Positions 1 through 10,942 of a stretch of DNA of 41,055 bases are shown in pieces. Source of the stretch: Fragilariopsis cylindrus CCMP1102 (taxonomy: Eukaryota; Bacillariophyta; Bacillariophyceae; Bacillariales; Bacillariaceae). The translations under genes and the position numbers were made by a program. Every line of letters starts with the position of its first letter. Position 1 is the stretch's first letter. Location: contig FMBT01000589.1 of assembly GCA_900095095.1 (NCBI GenBank), positions 1 to 41,055 on the forward strand, read 5' to 3'. Under the pieces are notes generated by a model. That model searched no databases. It had not been told where the DNA came from and saw only the letters and a list, made by a program, of their open reading frames with translations.

Positions 1-113
1 ATTGAAATGCCACAACCTCTCACATAATTTGGTTACGAAAAACGACAGAACAAATACATCCATACGTAATATAGCGACAACACGAACAACGAACAAACAA
101 ACAACATCCAATC

Positions 114-2350
114 ATGAACTCTACGATACCACCCCCGAAAGTAGACTTTTCTGGTATGGTCGGTCCGAAGAGGAGACGAATGAGAAGTGGTGGAAATGTT
201 TCGACGATAAGCAATAATATTCCAAAAAATAATGATATGACGTCATCATCATCGTCTACTAACACACCTCTTGCGACGAGCATGAGTGTTATGAGCGGCG
301 TGATCGACGAGGACGAATCATCGGCACAAACGTCGAAATCCACTAAAGGATCTACTACAATACCTATCTTTTTGAAAAGTAAGTGAAAATTAAATGTCAA
401 CATTAGTTGCAAGCTTGATTAATAAATAGTCAATCTACAGAACTATAAGAAGTACAATGACAATACATGGTGTCTTGCTTCCCTTTTTGCTAGTCAATTT
501 CTTAATTTATCTTGTCCGTTTCACTCACTGCTTTTTATTCCATATTTTTCTCTACTAGAAACATACAAGATGATCGATTCTAACCCCCAAGAAATTGCAG
601 CATGGTAAGTCTTTATTTTCGCTCATCGTTTAATTATCTAGCTAACTTTTACCTGCTGGTATTAGCATCGACACAACATTCATCGACATAACGACATACA
701 CATCAACGAAAGGCGCCTACAGTAAAGGAAGTTTAGTAGTTGTACTAATATCAATCCACTTCGAGAGACAAAGAGTTTGAGCGTGCACTAGAATTATGCT
801 AACAATAAGGCATACGAAGCTATTCTTAATAAGTAGTAGTTTGTGCTCCTGATGCATCATCCAAGAATTCGCGGCCTTACCGATAAATCTTGTTGTTGCA
901 AAATTATGGTTTTTACACGACAATGTAATAATATTAATTTTTTATAACTATTTTGACTCACAATATTAATTTTCCATTTTTTTAAAATTATGTTTCTCGA
1001 AATGTCAAAAATATAACTTAGGACTCCTGACGGTGATATGTTTGTCGTCAAAGACCCTGATCAATTTGCAGCTGATATCATTCCACAATACTTCGATCAC
1101 AATAAATTCTCAAGCTTTGCACGACAACTTAATTTCTACGGGTAAGTGTCGGAATTTTTTTCATTCATTCGTATTTGTTTTGTTATGTCGAGAGATAGAT
1201 ATTATTGAAACTCAAAGTGAGATTCTCAAATGACTGTTCTGGGGTTGGCTATATCATTTATCGACTTTCATTTCTCTTATTTCTTCAATATTCCACTTCT
1301 TATCCTCCTCCTCTGTTTGTCATTATCATTAGGTTCCGTAAAATGCAATCCAAGCCGATCCGAAACAGCGATTTCGATGCGAACACGGCTAAACACGTTA
1401 CTTTTTACAATGAAAATTTTAAACGTGGCCGATACGACCTTTTACGAAAAATCCAACGATCAACACGTGGAGGTGGAAGTAATCCTGGACAGAATCAAGA
1501 GAGAGATATCAACCAACTGAAGGACAAGGTGATTAATTTGGAAAAGACGATTCAGGACTTACATGCGCAACAGGAGGAACGTATGCGTCGGTTAGAACTT
1601 GACATGTTAGGTCGGATGGAACAAATGATGCTGGCCATGCAACAACAGCAGCAACAGCAGCAGCCGCAATATCAGCATCTTCGGTCGATTGGAAATAATA
1701 GCATGGGAGGTGCAAGCATGATGCCAGCCGATCTTCATAAAAGTGGTGGTGTTGGTGTTGGTCCTAACGGACACATGAACGGCATGAACGGCATGAATAA
1801 TAATGGTGGTGGTGGTGGTGGTTTGACCAACGCAATAGGCGAATCACTCGACCCGTTACCATATGGTGCTCGTGGTGCTTCCGTCAGTACCCTATCGGGT
1901 CTAGCACATTTGATGGGAAATCAACATGCCTCAATTGGTATGAAAAATGGTTTCTCGGGAATAGGCGCTCCCAGTGGTATTGGTGGGCCAACATTACCTC
2001 CTCACCCTAAACAAAAGCAACTTCAAACCCATAATCTTCCTGGATCGTTATCGCATCCACCGGGTCGTGTAGAAAATCTACGGGGGATTTCAGCTCTCTC
2101 CTTTGGAATTTCGAACCTCTCTCGTGGTATAAGCTCAGAATCACAAGGGGGAGGAAATGGCATGGGCAATGCCTTTGAGGACAAGTTCTTTTCAATGCTC
2201 ATGAATGGAGAGAAAAATGCAGCTGGATCTCATACTAATAATAACAGTATGTATCCGACTCCAATGTCAGCTCCTGCACCACAAAATAATATGAATAATA
2301 ACGGGATGAAGGGACCTGTTCCTTCTCGGGAAGGCTCGGATCCGATCTAA
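114..2350 (+). CDS. Heat shock factor (HSF)-type transcription factor, four exons
   Basis: Nuclear DNA-binding regulator of the HSF family, which binds nGAAn repeats. Exons by splice sites and phase: 114-378, 559-604, 1022-1141, 1333-2350; all introns are GT-AG. The spliced DNA-binding domain (about residues 85-190) reads [19 protein letters not shown], then [37 protein letters not shown] and the wing with [12 protein letters not shown], all classic HSF signatures. After it comes a heptad-like coiled coil ([18 protein letters not shown]) suited to trimerisation, then a Gln run and a long Gly/Asn/Met-rich tail typical of activation regions. The first 85 residues are Ser/Thr-rich. The domain is cut by three introns. 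HSFs are strongly expanded in diatoms (family knowledge), so orthology to a given HSF is not claimed. The start at 114 is the first ATG of the frame that splices into the domain. Confidence 0.93.
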
Positions 2351-2512
2351 TTTATTCCGTCTCTGATAGAAAGCAATTGTGTACGAACGCTTTACGTATC
2401 GACGAATCATTTTTAAATAAATTAATAACAAAACATGTTTTGTATGGGAGAGAATAATAGATAAATAATCTATCAATTTTCATCCTTCTCTCGTTTTCGT
2501 TTTGTTTATTTA

Positions 2513-3545
2513 TTAGTTTTGTTTTTTAGCTTTTTTAGTATTCTTGGTCGTTGTTGTTGCCGACTTTTTCTTTTCCTCTTTCTTTTTCTTTGGACGTTTT
2601 TTGAATTCATTCCGTTTGACCTGGATTAATAATGTCGATGCTTCCATCATAAAGTAGATTAACATCATGAGTGAATCAAGAAGAAGTGGTCCTGATAACA
2701 TGATCCCTATAAATATACCTCGCTTATCAAAATAATCTTGTGTAGCAAATTGTTCCCAATGTTTGGCTCCCTGTTCATTCAACCATTCTGCCGATCGTAC
2801 TACAATAGCAATAAATACTAATAAACAAACTCGAGGAGTTACCCCACGATCTTTTCTTGAAATGAAGAAACATAACAAGAACATCACAATTTGAAAACAA
2901 ATTAATCCAATAATGAATTTTTCCGACCAATTGATTGCTGACCGAAATGCATCAAAGTGTTCCATGGGTGATTGTGGCGAAGCCTACGGTTAGGGATGGA
3001 TAGAAAGACGAACCAAACAATTTGGACAAGTCAAGTGACGACGACGAAAATAACACAAAAACAAAACAGATAAAGAGAAAGATTTGTGGATGAGAAGGAT
3101 TATCGATGCCAATTATTATACAAGATAAAACACATTTTCGTTTTGGATGGTATAGAAATATCCGAAATCGATTCGATTCTTCGTGTCGATCTCGTTTTCT
3201 TTGTGTGTCACTCACCTGTCCGGCCATAATATTTTTTGTTACATCATCTGCAATTCCTTGTAAGGGATTATTTTGCATCATTTGATCTGCTATTAATTCA
3301 CGTATTTCATCTTCAGATAATCCTTTAAAGTCAGGATCATTTAAGATATCGTCAATTCCTGTATCTCCTCCTCCTCCACCGCTACTACTACTACTACTAC
3401 TACCGTCATTGTTACCGCCACCGCCGCCGCTACCATCACCGCTATCACCATTGTCGTTGAGAAGATCCCCCGTCATTAATGCCTGTATTTGTTCAGCAGC
3501 TAAATAAACATCATCAACAACTTTGTTAAAGAATTGTTCTGCCAT
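2513..3545 (-). CDS. TMEM18: TMEM18-family membrane protein with long N-terminal extension
   Basis: Two exons on the minus strand, 3545-3216 and 2983-2513, joined in phase 0 (donor GTGAGT, acceptor GTAG); 266 residues. The C-terminal half matches TMEM18, a small multi-pass protein of the nuclear envelope/ER: AEWLNEQGAKHWEQFATQDY, then FDKRGIFIGIMLSGPLLLDS, several hydrophobic helices and a Lys-rich tail (KKRPKKKKEEKKK type), as in the animal protein. The first 110 residues are an acidic, Gly/Ser/Asn-rich extension absent from the roughly 140-residue animal proteins. Part of it (DILNDPDFKGLSEDEIRELI) could be a helical binding segment. Its 3' end faces the HSF gene 162 bp away, and its 5' end shares a short divergent promoter with RPL5. 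The molecular function of the family is poorly defined. Confidence 0.88.
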
Positions 3546-4011
3546 ATTTCAAGATGCTGTTTACGTCACGTGTCTTCAAAAGAGAGAAATGGGACAGTCT
3601 TTTCCTAGTAAGTTAATGATTGTTATTGTTGTGCCTGATTGTGTGAGTGTGTTGTGTGTTTCTCAGTTGTGTTTGCTTGTTTGGCTTCTCATTTTGGAAC
3701 TTTGAATGCCCACCCGATTACGAAATTAAAAATCGAGCATAATATTCTAGTGATTTACCCTTTCCCCCTTAAGAGGGTATGTACAATAGGGTAGGACTAG
3801 GCCTACAATAGGTATGATGCATTTGTATTGTTTATGAGTCACGGTTGTTTTCAATCATAAATAAGCTTTTTACCGACTTTTACCGCTTACTCAAAAAAAT
3901 TATGTGTGCAACGACCACCTATTGCGTGTGATTTTACGCGTAGTTAGTAAGTTGTGCCTAGCCTGATCAACATCCTAGAATAATTATAATTTAAATAAAT
4001 ATAGCAGCACC
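3546..4011. promoter_or_regulatory. Divergent promoter region between TMEM18 and RPL5
   Basis: These 466 bp separate two start codons that point away from each other, so both promoters must lie here. No convincing coding frame crosses it. It holds a pyrimidine-rich patch followed by AAGAGGGTA near 3757-3780, a TAGGACTAGGCCTA near-palindrome near 3793-3806, and an A/T-rich stretch just before the RPL5 ATG. No defined TATA box or factor site is claimed. Confidence 0.5.
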
Positions 4012-5052
4012 ATGGTAAGTCGAGTCAAAGCTAGAGCCAATTTTGTTCATCCTTAAGACGATGTAACCAGTGTATTAAATAAGTCGATCTTGTCCCTAAC
4101 TTCATGTTATCATTCTCTTTCTGCTATTTAGACTTTTATTCAAGAAGGAAAATCAAAGGCATACTTTTCACGGTTCCAAGTCAAGTTCCGTCGTCGACGT
4201 GAAGGAAAGACTGATTACCGTCAACGTAAAAGGCTCTGTGCCCAAGATAAGAACAAGTACCAATCGCCTAAATACCGTTTCGTTGTTCGTTTCACTAACA
4301 CGAAGGTTATCTGTCAAATTGCATACGCATTAGTTGATGGTGATCGTATCTTGTGTCAAGCACAATCTACTGAATTAGGCCGATACGGACTTACTGTTGG
4401 TTTAAAGAATTACGGTGCATCATACTGTACCGGTCTTCTATGTGCTCGTCGTCTTCTTCAAAAGGTCGGACTTGACGAACTATACGAAGGTAACACTGAA
4501 GTTGATGGTGAAGTCGTTTCGACTGAACACGGAAAGAAGACATACTATGTTGATGAAGTCGATGAAGATAAGCGTCCGTTCCGTGCGTTATTAGATGTTG
4601 GATGTAATCCTACCACCACCGGACACCGTGTCTTTGGTGCATTAAAGGGTGGAGCTGATGGTGGTTTAGACATCCCTCATTCCGAAAAGCGTTTCCCAGG
4701 TTACGACCGTGATGCCAAGGAATACGATGCCGATACCCATCGTGAACGTATCTTCGGTGGACATGTCAGTGAATACATGGAATACCTTGAAGAAGAAGAT
4801 AACCAGAAATACAAAGAACACTTCGCCAAATTCATCGAAGCCGGTGTTGAAGGTGATGGTCTTGAAGAACTTTATGAATCTGTCCATGAAAAGATCCGTG
4901 CTGATCCTTCCCCATCAGAAAAGAAGGCCTTCTCACCTGATAAATCATTCAAGCGTACTGCCAAGCTTACGTACGATGAACGAAAGGCTGCTGTCCAACT
5001 CAAGAAGGATGCCAAGAATGCTGAACTCGAGGAAGAAGAAGACTCAGAATAA
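4012..5052 (+). CDS. RPL5: 60S ribosomal protein L5 (uL18)
   Basis: Structural protein of the large ribosomal subunit that binds 5S rRNA with uL5. Exon 1 is only the ATG (4012-4014), followed by GTAAGT; exon 2 runs 4132-5052 after ATTTAG. The product is 307 residues, close to the roughly 297 of other eukaryotes. Hallmarks: N-terminal AYFSRFQVKFRRRREGKTDY, KNKYQSPKYRFVVRFTN, the CQIAYA segment, YGLTVGLKNYGASYCTGLL, and a charged C-terminal helix with many Lys and Glu. No lesion is present. Without the one-codon first exon the frame has no start at the right place, so the intron is needed. Regular codons and clean framing fit a highly expressed housekeeping gene. It converges on the RING-finger gene with about 260 bp between stops. 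Confidence 0.97.
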
Positions 5053-5312
5053 ACTAATAATTGTTATAATTCATTAGCTAGATTATTTATTTAAACGAAT
5101 ATTTATGCATTAGTTTCTCTTATTTCATTAGTCTAGAACACAATATCTTTTCTTCCTAGTATATTCTCTAGAGTAACATGCGGCTTTCTCCTACTCGATT
5201 GACAATTTCTATATTTGATATTTAGATTGACTAAGTTTGACTGAAATGTATCATCTCTATCTATTCAAGGCACAGTACGTTGTACCTAGACTTATCTATC
5301 TCTTTGTTGTTT

Positions 5313-6962
5313 CTATTCATGATTATTGCTACCAATAACCTCATCGTTACAAGCACTACTAGTACTGCTCTGTTCTGCAGTACCGGCATGACTATCTGAG
5401 GTATCGTTCAATTCCTCACTATTTGTATCTACATCTGTTGACTCTTGTTCCATCTCGTCGTCAGAACTACCACTACTCACAGAGGTTGTGCTGCCGGTAG
5501 TATGATCTCCAAGAGATGATGTCAGATTTTGATCCCTTTTCGACCTTGACCATTTGATAAAACGATAGACCAATCCATTCTCTTTTCGTGACTGCTTTCG
5601 TCGTTCCTTTCTCATTCTTTGCACTGTAGTCCATACATCTTCATCTGACACCAAAACTTCTCTACAGCATGGACACTCCTGCAAAAAGATGATTATAAAG
5701 GAGCAAGCAACAATTTTTTATGGGTTAGGGGACGTCCATCATGATTGGCAGCAGTAAATTGATTCCATACATTCTGTATTGCATTCAGCACATAGTAGTA
5801 AGTGTTTTCACTTACTGTATTATTCCTCCTCTCCAACCACGAAAATAAACATTCTTCATGATATATATGAGGACAAGAACTCGATCGGAACACTGAATCG
5901 GTTGTTCCATCGGTTGTTTCATACTCCAGGAGACAAATTGAACAAACAGGTCCTTCTTCGGAACAAGACAAAGATACATCGAGAGATGTCTTCGTAGGAG
6001 ATGAGGTTATGAGTGCCTCATTATCTGCATCTCTAGCACTACTACTTCCTGCTAAATCAATGCTTTTATTGTTATCTCCATCGTTATTTTTTTTTTCAGA
6101 TACGACAGAACAAACAGTCTTTTTGAAGCCACCAAGAAGTTCTTCCATGGCTTTTCGCCGTTCTTCCCTAGTCATAATTCTAACCCGTGGTCGTTCCTCA
6201 TCAATTTGGTTTTCTGAGCTAGGATCGCCATAGCGTCTTTGCATTTGTTGATTATAATCCTACATAGATCAAAGAAAAAGAAAAATCGTACCAAATGTAA
6301 GACAAAACAAGCATATTTGACATCATTCCACTATACAATGTATTGGATACTGCATCAGAAACCATTATTTTTCCTTTCAATACCGTACTTACTTCTTCTA
6401 ACTGAATAGCATACCGTCTTAAGATACAACCAAAATTGAGCATCAATCGTCCATTACATAACGTTACTCGTCCAAGATCTTCATCGTAAATATCTAGTTC
6501 ACCTCGAGCTTGTAGTCGTAATAAGACTAGTAAGATAACAGAGTAGACGGTTGCCAAAATTAACCAGATGGCAGCAATGAAAAAGAAACAAGCAACAAGG
6601 ATATCAGTTAATCTGTTGTTATTCTTCAGCCTCTTGAAAACTGTGGTGCTGTTTTCATCATCTACAGTCTCATCATACACACTACTATCGACGTCGTCGT
6701 CCTTGATGGTACCAATGAAATTATCAATAATAATATCAATATCAATATCATTATCATACACGTCATCGTTACTCGTATCTTCTATATGATCGTCATCAAC
6801 CGGGAGTTCAACGTTCTCGTCCAATGCGATAAGATTGTCAAGATTAATGGCTTCACTAATGAAGTCATCTGCAACGACGACGATAGTAGATGTATAAGTT
6901 ATAGCAGGAGCGAGAAGTGCTACCCATAAGATCGTTAACAACGAAGCAGAAAATCGTTGCAT
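5313..6962 (-). CDS. Membrane-anchored RING-H2 E3 ubiquitin ligase
   Basis: Three exons (6962-6393, 6259-5816, 5678-5313), all phase-0 joins with GTAAGT donors; 459 residues. It starts with a hydrophobic signal sequence (about 1-31), then a very acidic, Asp-rich luminal region (about 45-105), a single strong transmembrane segment (about 121-150) and a cytosolic part. The RING-H2 finger is split by the last intron and reads C296-x2-C299, C319-x-H321-x2-H324-x2-C327, C340-x2-C343 (CSIC, CPHIYHEEC, CPCC), all eight zinc ligands present. Such proteins pass ubiquitin from an E2 to substrates at endomembranes. A Ser/Thr-rich acidic tail follows. The architecture resembles plant and animal transmembrane RING ligases, but no substrate can be assigned. 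A small possible gene lies beyond the 5' end. Confidence 0.85.
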
Positions 6963-7265
6963 TGTGATACTGCCTGCGCTCGACTTGTGGAGACTATTTA
7001 TTACTTTGTTTGAGGTATGGATATTTCAGGAAGCAACAGTGCAATTCGAATAGTCCTTTAACAATTGAACAGGCTATGAAATTTGAACTACCATTGATAA
7101 CATTGATGATAAGAAAAAATTGAATCCAGAGGGTATTTTTTGAGTTTTGAAGTTTTTTGTGATACAGGTTAGTGATTTTAAAAAAATTTAAATTTCGAGT
7201 GAGTCGAGTCGACAAATATGCACGTCTGAAAATAAGGCAATCTGCAGTCGTGCATAATATAAATA
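6963..7265. other. Non-coding interval upstream of the RING gene
   Basis: About 300 bp between the start of the minus-strand RING gene and a possible small plus-strand gene. All frames are stop-rich. GAGTGAGTCGAGTCGAC near 7197-7213 is a short direct repeat ending in a palindrome. Nothing else stands out. Confidence 0.4.
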
Positions 7266-7464
7266 ATGTCAGAATTATACCATTAATAATGGCGATAGTG
7301 ACGATGTGGATGATGATAATAATAGTGTATTCTCATCGATCAAGATGATCGCACGACGTCCTGGCCGCTCCACAGATAATAATGTCAATACTAAAGCACC
7401 TACTACCTCTAGCAGATTAAGCAAGGGGGATTTGAAGAGGAAGAAAAAATATTTTAAACTTTAA
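7266..7464 (+). CDS. Possible very small acidic/basic protein, frame broken near its start
   Basis: I do not recognise this protein. The frame 7267-7464 is open for 65 codons. Its composition is unlike random AT-rich sequence: an acidic Asn/Asp stretch (NNGDSDDVDDDNNS), then MIARRPGRSTDNNVNTK and a basic end (SRLSKGDLKRKKKYFKL) before TAA. The only in-frame ATG is at 7345, giving 39 residues. An ATG at 7266, just after an AT-rich TATAAATAATG context, is one base out of frame with it, so a one-base excess nearby (such as the AA in TCAGAATTA) would restore a 60-70 residue protein. A polyadenylation-like A/T-rich stretch follows the stop. It converges on the oxidoreductase gene. Chance is possible. 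Confidence 0.3.
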
Positions 7465-7547
7465 TTGTATGTGGAGAAATAAAATAAAATTGATTTTATT
7501 TTACAAAAATATCCCCCCATGTAACAACTGCCCGATTGTTACGCATA

Positions 7548-8839
7548 TCATTCATTTTTGATTTCACGGACATTTGGAGAACGACTTTTCAGTAGCGTTC
7601 GATAGACAAATGTATCGTAGCGTTGGGGTCGCATCGCGCTTAAACGAATTGGTGGACCATCATCATCATCATCATCGTCGTTGTCGTCATTGCTGATCAA
7701 GAAAGCCAAACTTTTCCCCATAAGTGGACCCCACGTTATCCCCCATGGACCACCACCAGTTCCAACGTATACATTGTCCAGTATTTTCCCAAGTACAGGA
7801 ACACCATCCGGTGAAGTTGGACGTATACACGCTTGAATCACGTCAGGCTGACCACTAATACTACTACTACTACTAAACCCACCAACAACTTCTTTTAGAC
7901 TAGCCTGTGCGGCTGCTGCTCGTGCCATATTGGGAGGACAATACGAAGGAGAGGGACGTTCGTGACTTCTCAAAACACGGGTACTAATGACCTCCGACTC
8001 TCCACATCCCGAAACATAAAGTGATTTATCTTGACGACCGAATACTTCTAGATGACAACCCTTCGAATCCTCGTCAAAGAACATTGCCGTACCAACGTCC
8101 GAGGCTAGAATACCATCTTCATATATCAATGAGGTGGAAACTACACCTTCTATTGGCATCGGAATTGCCAGCCAGTCTTCTATTCGACAAGACCATGGAC
8201 CTAGAGCAATCACAACTGGTTCGCCATCTTTGAGTTCAATTTTCTCATTGCTACCTTCTAAATGTATTGCCATGACATACCGTCCAGATGGATCTATTTC
8301 CAAACTAGTAACATTGGCTTGTCGAAAGGAACAGTCACTATATTGTGATGATAAAGCCTTATCTAACATGGAACAGGTAAGTTCTGCGGGGTCGACTAAG
8401 GCTGCATCCCCTATCATTGTTTCGCATTCGCCATTTTCTATCAGATCTTTGAGCCACTCGTTGTTGTCGTCAATTGATTTTGTTTGTTTTTGCTGCGGCA
8501 AACCAGAACTTCTTATTTCATGATAATTATTGACGCGAACAAATGATTCAAGCTGTAGCTCTTTTGCTAGTTCTTCATGAAGTTCAAATGATGTTTCAAA
8601 GAGAATCTGTCGTTTATCATTGCCGACCTTACTATTATTATTCCTTCCTCTTATAATGCGCCGGCTCTGCCGGAGGATCCAGCGGCAGGACCAACAGCAT
8701 CCAAGATAGTGATCGATGTTCCAGCTCCACAGTCATTATTACTCAAATAGTACGCCGTAGCTGCTCCCACTATACCAGCACCAATGATCACTACCATAAC
8801 ATTCAAGTAAGAAACTATGATGTGTTCGTTATCTTTCAT
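7548..8839 (-). CDS. FAD-dependent oxidoreductase, DAO/TDA3-like, with one frame break
   Basis: Related to the D-amino-acid-oxidase-fold flavoproteins typified by yeast TDA3. The first segment starts at the ATG 8839 and carries the Rossmann FAD motif VVIIGAGIVGAATAYYLS followed by the second motif AGSSGRAGAL, then meets TAA at 8653-8651. The rest continues one frame away, with EELAKELQLESFVRVNNYHE, CSMLDKALSS, VIALGPWSCRIEDWL, IQACIRPTSPDGVPVLGKI and the C-terminal flavin motif NVYVGTGGGPWGITWGPLMG. The two parts fit one protein if a single base is missing between about 8648 and 8665, right after SSGRAG. No intron explains it: the only GT..AG pair is about 26 nt and lies beyond the stop. An Asp run (DDNDDDDDDD) sits near the end. 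Either a one-base consensus error or a recent pseudogene. Confidence 0.75.
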
Positions 8840-9327
8840 GGAAGGGTGCCCATTGCATGCCGACAAGCCGACATTTGATACGGTAGAATATGGTTAGAGA
8901 TAATTTGACTTCATCGATCGAACTTGCTCGTCAAAAATCCAGACATCAAAAATATGTGAGTCGTGCACCAAATAGGTGATTTTAAGAATATTCGTGTAAT
9001 TCGGTTCAATACCTTACAATATAATATGTATCATTGTACCGTTTACGTCCTATCCTACATCCTTGTCGAGAGGCTCACAATCGACGTTCAAGTACTAGAG
9101 AGGTGAAAGGTCCCGAGAGAGCTTATCGTGTTGCACTTCATCACTCATCGTTCCGAAAAAATACTCCTACTCATCTTATATACCGGTACATGCAACATAC
9201 ATCGTTGCTAATAGTATTTCTCAAAAGAGCAAGCTACAGTACTTCGAAGTAGTCTATTGATTAGATAAGCTCCAATCTCACGTTAAAAATAAAAAACCAA
9301 CGCTGAAAAAAAAGTGACGCCATTGAG
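8840..9327. other. Intergenic, divergent upstream region
   Basis: About 490 bp between the oxidoreductase start and the Rh-type relic. A 70-codon open stretch at 9034-9252 has no family resemblance or sensible composition and is dismissed. The palindrome-containing 17-mer at 9236-9252 recurs in reverse orientation at 11747-11763. Confidence 0.4.
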
Positions 9328-10392
9328 ATGTCCAATTCCAGTCCGACAGAAGAAACTACCCCCTCTTCCGACCACCAATGGGGCATCCTTTGATGCCGCT
9401 CTTTGGAGTGGATCGATGATGGTCAGCACTATATTTGTTGTCATTGCCGGCCATTCTCATTGCTTTCTTTATTGATAAGACTACCTACTCGGAATCAGAA
9501 TACAGTGTCAAGGAAGACATTGCGTTTTGTGATATTATGGCCATGTTGCTTCTTGGTTCTGGCTACCTAATGACCTTTCTCAAGAAATATGGTATGGGAG
9601 CAGTTGGTTTCACCATGATGTTGTCTTTTTGAGTATGGAGCTCAATATTGTTGTCAAATTCTGCGTTCGTCTTCTCTACAGTGTAATAAGGTGAAGACAC
9701 TGCCTGGTCTATGCCCAATAGCATGGCGATCCTCATTGATTCCGAGTTTGCTGCCGCACCGAAAGACGTTGGCGCCGAAGCATCGATGATGCCTGACAAA
9801 ATCTCGGACATTATGGCTCTCATCGGAACTACGATCGTGTGGCTGGGGGAGCTGAACAACGAGCAACACTATGTCATCAATACGATTCTTTCGTTGATGG
9901 CCTGTACAACCGTTACCATCTACATTTCCCAAAAGTTCAACCATGGAAAGTTCGATCCAGTGCATATAGCCAACTCGACTTTGGCAGGAGGTGTGGCCAT
10001 TGGTAGTGCTGCTCGCCTCAACATTGGCCTGGGATACGCCGTCGTTACTGGTGTCCTCGCTGGAACAGCAATTATTTATTGGCTACGTCTATAGCTCACC
10101 TATGCTAGAGTCGAAGTTTGATATCTTTGACACTTGTGGTGTCGGTAACTTGCACGGATATCCGTCTCTCGTTGGCGCTCTTTTGAGTGTTGCCTCTATT
10201 GCTTTGGATTCAGAAGCTGACTTTTTGAGAGATTCTATGGGGTCGCAAATGCTACGCCAGCTTGGAGGTATCCTTTCAACTTTCGTGATTAATATTGTTC
10301 CGGGCTATGGAACTGGCTTGTTCATCTCTGCCTTCAAGGGCGGAGCGACTCTTACCTTCAAAGACAGTGTTTGGTGGCATTTGGATTATTGA
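9328..10392 (+). pseudogene. Decayed Rh-type (Rhesus) ammonium transporter
   Basis: Fragments in all three frames align in order with Rh-family ammonium channels: SFDAALWSGSMMVSTIFVV; then FCDIMAMLLLGSGYLMTFLK and KYGMGAVGFTMML; then MAILIDSEFAAA; then SDIMALIGTTIVWL; VINTILSLMACTTVTIYIS; GKFDPVHIANSTLAGGVAIG; and, in yet another frame, KFDIFDTCGVGNLHGYPSLV and GYGTGLFISAFKGGATLTF. Frames change near 9385, 9446, 9627, 9690 and 10078, with stops at 9391, 9630 and 10092. Some breaks sit in G or T runs and could be base-call errors. However, the roughly 70 residues (several helices, including the GGSMVIH-type region of the family) expected between EFAAA and SDIMALIG are missing, and about a dozen more after TIVWL. 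No reading-frame correction restores those, so I call it a real relic. No introns. Confidence 0.82.
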
Positions 10393-10942
10393 CCATAAAG
10401 TAAAGTTATACATGTAAATTAAGATAACGTCTAGATGTAATAGAATAGTAATATTACGAGTAATTGTAAAAGCATTAAATCAATTTCCATCAAACTCTTT
10501 AGCAATGTCGCTTATCTGGAGGAATATACATGTCGGGATTGGCTATTTTGAGGGCAATCTCTGATTTCTTTGCTTCCAACAACGTCGGTTGAAATGAGCT
10601 TTAAAACACCATTGCACTTGACTTGCGACGTAGAATGTAGACGCAATATATTCTATTCTATTTCCTGCTATGTGCATAAAGTGGAATCTCTCCTCAGTAT
10701 GGACTTGATCATGTTGATAATACGATGTCCGAGTTCGAAAGGAATATATACATATATATATGTACATACCATTCTATTTAGAATCGGAATGGAATATTGC
10801 AGAACTTTTAATAAATTCGTATTATATTTTTGTAGTTAAAGTTTCCAATGAATGTCGTTATTATTTGTCTTTCTCACAGAAAATCGCAATTTTTATGAAT
10901 AGTATTCTCCTTTCTATTACTTAATTTTGAACAGACAGCTAA
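10393..10942. other. Intergenic, convergent 3' region
   Basis: About 550 bp between the relic and the 3' end of the DUF1499 gene. It is A/T-rich, with an AT palindrome around GTAC (ATATATATGTACATAC, about 10753-10768). The apparent open stretch 10570-10839 has no recognisable composition. No gene seen. Confidence 0.4.

Noticed and set aside
8995..9016. B-box-like GGTTCAATACC
   Set aside because: The flanking bases do not form a T-stem and no A-box or cloverleaf is found upstream.
9034..9252. 72-codon plus-strand open frame
   Set aside because: No family resemblance, no coding-like composition, lies in an upstream region.
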